Source: Echinostoma caproni
Lineage: Eukaryota; Platyhelminthes; Trematoda; Plagiorchiida; Echinostomatidae
Direction: 5' to 3'
Length of the DNA stretch: 11,527 nt
Assembly: GCA_900618425.1 (NCBI GenBank)
Contig: UZAN01055930.1
Coordinates: 1 to 11,527, forward strand
In this document: positions 8,138 to 11,527 of the stretch, piece after piece
Layout: each line of letters starts with the position of its first letter
Position numbering within the stretch: the stretch's first letter is position 1
Notes under the pieces: model-generated
Told to the model about the DNA's origin: nothing
Seen by the model: only the letters and a program-made list of their open reading frames with translations
Databases searched by the model: none
Position numbers and translations under genes: made by a program

Positions 8138-8778
8138 GTTTCAGTTTCAGTTTGTACAAACATTACCCACGCACTTTCAGGGCCGGTTTTGGTTGTTTTC
8201 TTTTGGCTGCCCACTGGTAAGGGTTTTCATACCCTCATGCCAGGTCTTAACTTGACCACCCTTGGCTCTATTCCATCCACTACTTGACTCGGCTAACATC
8301 GCTCGTCGTGGCAACCTATTTGGTGACATACGTAACACATGCCCCAACCAACGTAATCTATGGAGATCGACCGCTTGCTCTGGTGGGCGACCAGTTACCT
8401 AAAACTGCGCCTAATCTCAGCATTACTCGTTCGGCTGCCCCACCTGAATCGTGCAATGCTGCGTAGACAGCTGTGTACAAACACCGACAGTCTTTTTTAT
8501 GCTGCTTTACTAATGGTCAAGTTTCTGATACTTCATTTGGGATGCGTTCACTGGGTGAGATGCAACTTCCCAAATAAGAAATCTTATCCACATGCTCTAT
8601 CACTTCCCCATTTAGACTGAGTCTGGATGCTGGACCGACTTAGTCTTGTAGTAACATTAACATTTTGGTACAAAATGCATACTGAACATGGCTTCGCTGG
8701 CAATGAACCTTTCCAGAAATGCTTGTAACTTAGCTGGGGTTCGTTTATTCTTCACAACTCAAAGGTTCACAGTTCGTG
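8138..8778 (-). mobile_element. 3' fragment of a CTGAA/TGAAAC-tailed LINE, internally deleted
   Basis: Minus-strand peptides in order: PAKLQAFLERFIASEAMFSM (about 8692-8733), a frame change, then VGPASRLSLNGEVIEHVDKI running into SYLGSCISPSERIPNEVSE (YLGS at 8565-8576), RLSVFVHSCLRSIARFRW and SRTSNAEIRRSF (from 8493 down to about 8400), WLGHVLRMSPNRLPRRAMLA (8327-8350 for the core), GGQVKTWHEGMKTLT, a stop, and a (TGAAAC)n tail at 8138-8149. This is the C-terminal part of a LINE ORF2-type protein. Only about 30 bp separate NEVSE from RLSVF, where related proteins have roughly 60-80 residues, so an internal deletion has occurred. Its 5' limit coincides with a C tract. Confidence 0.88.
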
Positions 8779-8791
8779 CCCCCCCCCCCCC
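8779..8791 (+). repeat. 13-base C homopolymer
   Basis: An uninterrupted run of 13 C lies exactly at the 5' edge of the minus-strand LINE fragment (a G run in element sense). It may be a microsatellite at the insertion junction, or a sequencing or assembly length uncertainty. Confidence 0.9.
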
Positions 8792-9595
8792 GTGAGCCAA
8801 AAATAGTACGCACTTCTGCTGAATGTCAACAAGGACAGAAAAGTTTTCCAGTGCTCTTTGTTTTCTCTCTCAAATTTTTAGGCAATCGAAACACTAAAAT
8901 GTGGAGTATAGGCGAAGGGACAAGACCCATCTCAGAAAAACAATATACAGACTCTAACTGTGATGAGACCCAATATGTACGCCCATCTAATTTACCCGCA
9001 CCTTACATCTTCGTCTGGGTACTGCAGTGATTCCAAACCAACCAAGAAAAAGCGTACAAACCACACATCTCCATACCTTCCTGGTTTTGGTAATGGTCAC
9101 TGGCTCAAATTGGTGTATAGGGCACCTTGGACGTTTGACCCCTCCCAGTGGGCATATGATCCGATGAACTGGACACTGACCCCCACCCCAGTGGAAAGCG
9201 GTTTTCCCACACCACCTGGCTACCTTTCTCGTCATGTTTGGCTAGCCGAGGGCTCCGGTTGTGAACTCCCCAATAAAATTCATCCACATTGACCTGAGAA
9301 GCCTGGCAGTATTCGGCCCAGATGCGAATCATGGAACGCTTTTCTTTTTTATAAAGATTATTGTACCATGATTTGTTTTGCACACAGTCTGAAATCAGGC
9401 ATGTATGTGAAATACGATACAACTTATTCTATTCTCTCTTTCCTGTTCCCCTCGATACTCGGACCTACTCCTGATTGCTTGCTTCGGGAAGGTGTGTGAC
9501 TAGGCTAATAAGGATGTGTCAAGCGTTGTTTTCGTACCCTTCTTCTGTCATAAAAGATAAACGTACGTGTTCACATGTTCCATTTTTACCTTCAG
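8792..9595. other. Unassigned stretch with two overlapping open frames
   Basis: A plus frame at 8960-9292 (110 codons, Pro/Trp-rich, with APWTFDPSQWAYDPMNW) and a minus frame at 9105-9422 (105 codons) overlap. I recognise neither. A pyrimidine tract plus TTTTTAG at 8869-8880 could be a splice acceptor opening a frame NRNTKMWSIGEG (from 8883) that stays open to 9030, so an upstream exon of the downstream gene is possible but unproven. The GC-rich segment 9100-9300 looks more like a dispersed repeat. Bases 9300-9595 hold only the intron-like lead to the acceptor at 9595. Confidence 0.35.
9577..9595 (+). promoter_or_regulatory. Splice or spliced-leader acceptor site
   Basis: The polypyrimidine stretch TTCCATTTTTACCTTCAG ends in AG at 9594-9595, 18 bases before the ATG of the serine-rich ORF. 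An in-frame TGA (9608-9610) separates the acceptor from that ATG. The upstream exon, if any, is therefore 5' UTR, or the mRNA is trans-spliced here. Flatworms are known to use spliced-leader trans-splicing, but the sequence alone cannot tell cis from trans. Confidence 0.55.
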
Positions 9596-9613
9596 GTTAC
9601 CACACCTTGAATC

Positions 9614-10541
9614 ATGTTAGCCTCACAAGAGCGCGGATCTGTTTCCATCAAGTCATCGTCATCGTCAGCCACTTCATCGAAACCTGTCAGTAGTGTGCGC
9701 TTGAAGAAAGATCCAATTCCAAAAGCTACCGCTGATGGCAAACCCGTCCGCATTGGCACACGCGATAAATCGGATTCCTACTCTCTTTCTTCGGTAGATG
9801 TGATGGATTCGAATGATATGAAATACATGGACGATAGCACGTCCTCTTCCTCTACCTCATCTATCTCAGGTGGAGTTGACTTAGGTTCGTCTTCGGCCTC
9901 TACTGCCTCTGCTTCACCTACAACTGCTCAGTCTTCTCACTCACAAGACACACTGAAATTCGACACGCGTTCACCTTTGGCTTGTCCTTTATCCAACGGA
10001 CTCAGTGGTCCATCAAACTCGAATTCCGTATCCTCACGTTCGGTTCCAACTTCGCTTGTCAATGGACAACAAACCAATGCTGTCCGATATTCGGCCCCAA
10101 TCCATCGACCTACTTACATGCCCAAACCTTCTCGTATTCCCGTATTAACAAGTCTGGGCCGGATCAAGCCTTTGGACATCCGGAACGGATCTGAAAATCG
10201 TCCGCATCCCCATCCTTCCGGCAATGACGGCACTGGGCCCGGGAATCATTCACCCACCAACAGTCCGGCCAGTTCATCTCCGCGCACCCCGGTTCGACTG
10301 AACGAGGTAGACCATAATGGCATGGATTCCTCCGAGTCCACGGTTGAACCGGATGACTGGTATTCACAAAAGGTAACTGATACACCGAAATAGTATATCA
10401 AAAATTTGTCGATCTTAGTGGTTAGACTGTTATTCATGAGGTTCTTATAATTTCGGCGCACCAACGTGCTATCCCAAACATCAACTTTTGCCTTTCCAGC
10501 CTCCTACTGGTAGTCCGGAACTATCCACCTGGTCCACCTGA
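9614..10541 (+). CDS. Serine-rich disordered protein, two coding exons (join 9614-10372, 10500-10541)
   Basis: Not recognised as a named family. Exon 1 (253 codons) begins at the first ATG after an acceptor at 9595 and an in-frame TGA. It ends at CAAAAG|GTAACT (10372/10373), phase 0. The intron of 127 bp ends at TTGCCTTTCCAG (10499). Exon 2 continues in phase 0 with PPTGSPELSTWST and a TGA (10539-10541), predicting 266 residues. By my count 59 of the first 253 residues are Ser. Residues 60-110 are Ser/Thr/Ala low complexity, 200-225 Pro/Ser/Gly-rich, and the rest basic with Pro. No signal peptide, membrane segment or folded domain is apparent. MPKPSRIPVLTS (residues 169-180) carries an SRIP core in a basic, Pro/Ser-rich setting, like SxIP motifs that bind EB1 at microtubule plus ends; this is inference. 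Reading through the donor gives a 259-aa alternative ending at a TAG (10391-10393). No AATAAA was seen downstream, so further exons or a longer transcript remain possible. Confidence 0.7.
10373..10499 (+). other. Predicted 127-bp GT-AG intron
   Basis: The donor AAG|GTAACT and the acceptor CTTTTGCCTTTCCAG with a pyrimidine tract are both good matches to the metazoan consensus. Removing it joins phase-0 exons and replaces the read-through ending VTDTPK by a Pro/Ser/Thr-rich ending matching the composition of exon 1. Confidence 0.65.
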
Positions 10542-10878
10542 TCTTTAAGTCTCGACGTTAATTTCTTTCACCCCTTTCTGCTGTGCCTGAACTCATCTGC
10601 ACTGATGAAACCAACTTTTCCCCATTTGAGCCGTTTAGGTATTCTCATCCGATTCAACTCTCATGTCATTAGGTTTCCCCTGGAGTGTATGAGACTGCCC
10701 TCATGCAACGAGCCTCGTAGAATGATATATGTTAACTGACCTGAAAGTGGTGTTTCCGGTTCGCTCCACGTCGACCCGATGTGATCGTTTTCTGACTGTA
10801 ACTTTTTCTTGAATGCTTGATGCAAAGTTAAGAATGTGCTACTTTCCTGAGCTCAGTTTACTTCCGGCTACAATCGGA
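10542..10878 (+). other. Possible 3' UTR of the serine-rich gene, no other gene
   Basis: No open frame of note on either strand and no AATAAA or ATTAAA was found by eye. The segment is bounded on the right by a LINE 3' end. It may be 3' UTR or the start of a further intron. Confidence 0.35.
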
Positions 10879-10936
10879 GTTCAGTTCAGTTTGTACAACC
10901 ATTAGCCATGCACTTTCGTGCTCCGGTTTTGATTGC
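10879..10936 (-). mobile_element. Short 3' end of a CTGAA-tailed LINE, minus strand
   Basis: Plus-strand bases GTTCAGTTCAGTTTGTACAA at 10879-10898, followed by CATTAGCCATGCACTTTCGTG and CCGGTTTTGATTG, align with 8138-8195 (GTTTCAGTTTCAGTTTGTAC, CATTACCCACGCACTTTCAG, CCGGTTTTGGTTG). In element sense the piece ends in a (TGAAC)n tail. Similarity fades after about 10936, so only some 60 bp of the element remain. Confidence 0.75.
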
Positions 10937-11486
10937 TGTGGTCGCTTATGAACAGTAGGAGGAAGACAAAAAAGTTGAAAGTAGGGTCGAATAGAAAATG
11001 GTGAACTTCAGTGGACTAATGTTGCAAAGAAATTGACAAAATGTACGACGTCATTGTTTACGATACTCAACAAGCGGAGAGTTTTCCGAAGAAACGAAAA
11101 ACGATAAAACTATTCCTCAATGCTTGTCCTCAGACCAAGAGGATAATAACTCTGTTTATGGCTAACAGTCTCATTGTCAAAATCCGATTAATCGATGTGC
11201 TTAGCATCGTGACCCACTTGCCTATCTGTCAACTCTCTAGATGTTTCATTGATTCCTTAGTTGTCCAACATATATATGTAATTTTATTGGTTTATGCTTT
11301 CCTGTACCGTAAGGCTCACAAGTTGCCTCATGATTGCACCTAGTTATCGTACACCGGAAAATTATATGTTCACAGATTCACTATGTCCAAGAATGCAAAG
11401 AGTAGGGTACCCACAAACCTACAAGGATACTTGGTTCGATCGATCGCGTTTGGTTTTAAGTTGAATCCGGTTACTGATTGCCAGCG

Positions 11487-11489
<3 letters not shown>
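10937..11489. other. No supportable gene
   Basis: A plus-strand open frame of 100 codons at 11041-11343 has a hydrophobic second half (HIYVILLVYAFLY) but no family resemblance, no splice-site support and ordinary AT-rich composition. I treat it as chance. Nothing else is visible. Confidence 0.45.

Positions 11490-11527
<38 letters not shown>
11490..11527. repeat. (AT)n microsatellite at window end
   Basis: An uninterrupted AT dinucleotide run of 38 bases continues past the edge of the window. Confidence 0.97.

Noticed and set aside
8869..9030. Definite upstream exon NRNTKMWSIGEG of the serine-rich gene
   Set aside because: The acceptor is plausible but the donor near 9018 is weak, and an in-frame TGA before the downstream ATG means it could not be joined as coding sequence in the predicted frame.
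11041..11343. 100-codon open frame as a membrane protein gene
   Set aside because: No domain, no splice signals, AT-rich sequence. The hydrophobic run can arise by chance.

Overview
The window looks like a piece of a flatworm nuclear genome, most likely a trematode (fluke). That is an inference from three things. Most recognisable coding sequence is decayed APE-type non-LTR retrotransposon (LINE) of the kinds abundant in flukes. The one host-like gene has short exons and a small GT-AG intron. Base composition is moderately AT-rich with AT and GAT microsatellites. No bacterial, organellar, rRNA, tRNA or CRISPR signal was found.

Layout. Bases 1-24 are the (CTGAA)n tail of a plus-strand LINE lying mostly outside the window. 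Bases 25-751 hold no gene I can support. Bases 752-887 and 5383-5518 are two direct copies of a 136-bp repeat (ungapped, 14 mismatches by eye). Between them lies an almost full-length but dead CR1-like LINE on the minus strand (about 4931 down to 1069). It runs 5'-3' from a Trp/Cys zinc-finger-like start, through an ORF1 RRM-like domain and an APE endonuclease, to a reverse transcriptase and its C-terminal domain, with many frameshifts and stops.

Bases 5519-6348 are unexplained. Bases 6349-8137 are a head-to-tail pile of plus-strand fragments of a second LINE family that ends in a (GAT)n tail: a 3' end (6349-6454), a reverse transcriptase copy starting directly after that tail (6455-7940), and a further fragment starting directly after the second tail (7941-8137). 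This abuts a minus-strand fragment of a third LINE family (8138-8778) with a (TGAAAC)n tail and a 13-base C tract at its 5' limit. A related minus-strand 3' end is at 10879-10936.

The only good host gene candidate is on the plus strand at 9596-10541. A splice or trans-splice acceptor is followed within 20 bases by an ATG. A 253-codon serine-rich exon, a 127-bp intron and a 13-codon final exon predict a 266-aa disordered protein with an SxIP-like motif. Bases 8792-9595, 10542-10878 and 10937-11489 have no assignable gene, and the window ends in an (AT)n run. The LINE pieces form no functional system; they record successive insertions next to one host gene. I did not find a convincing new molecular system.
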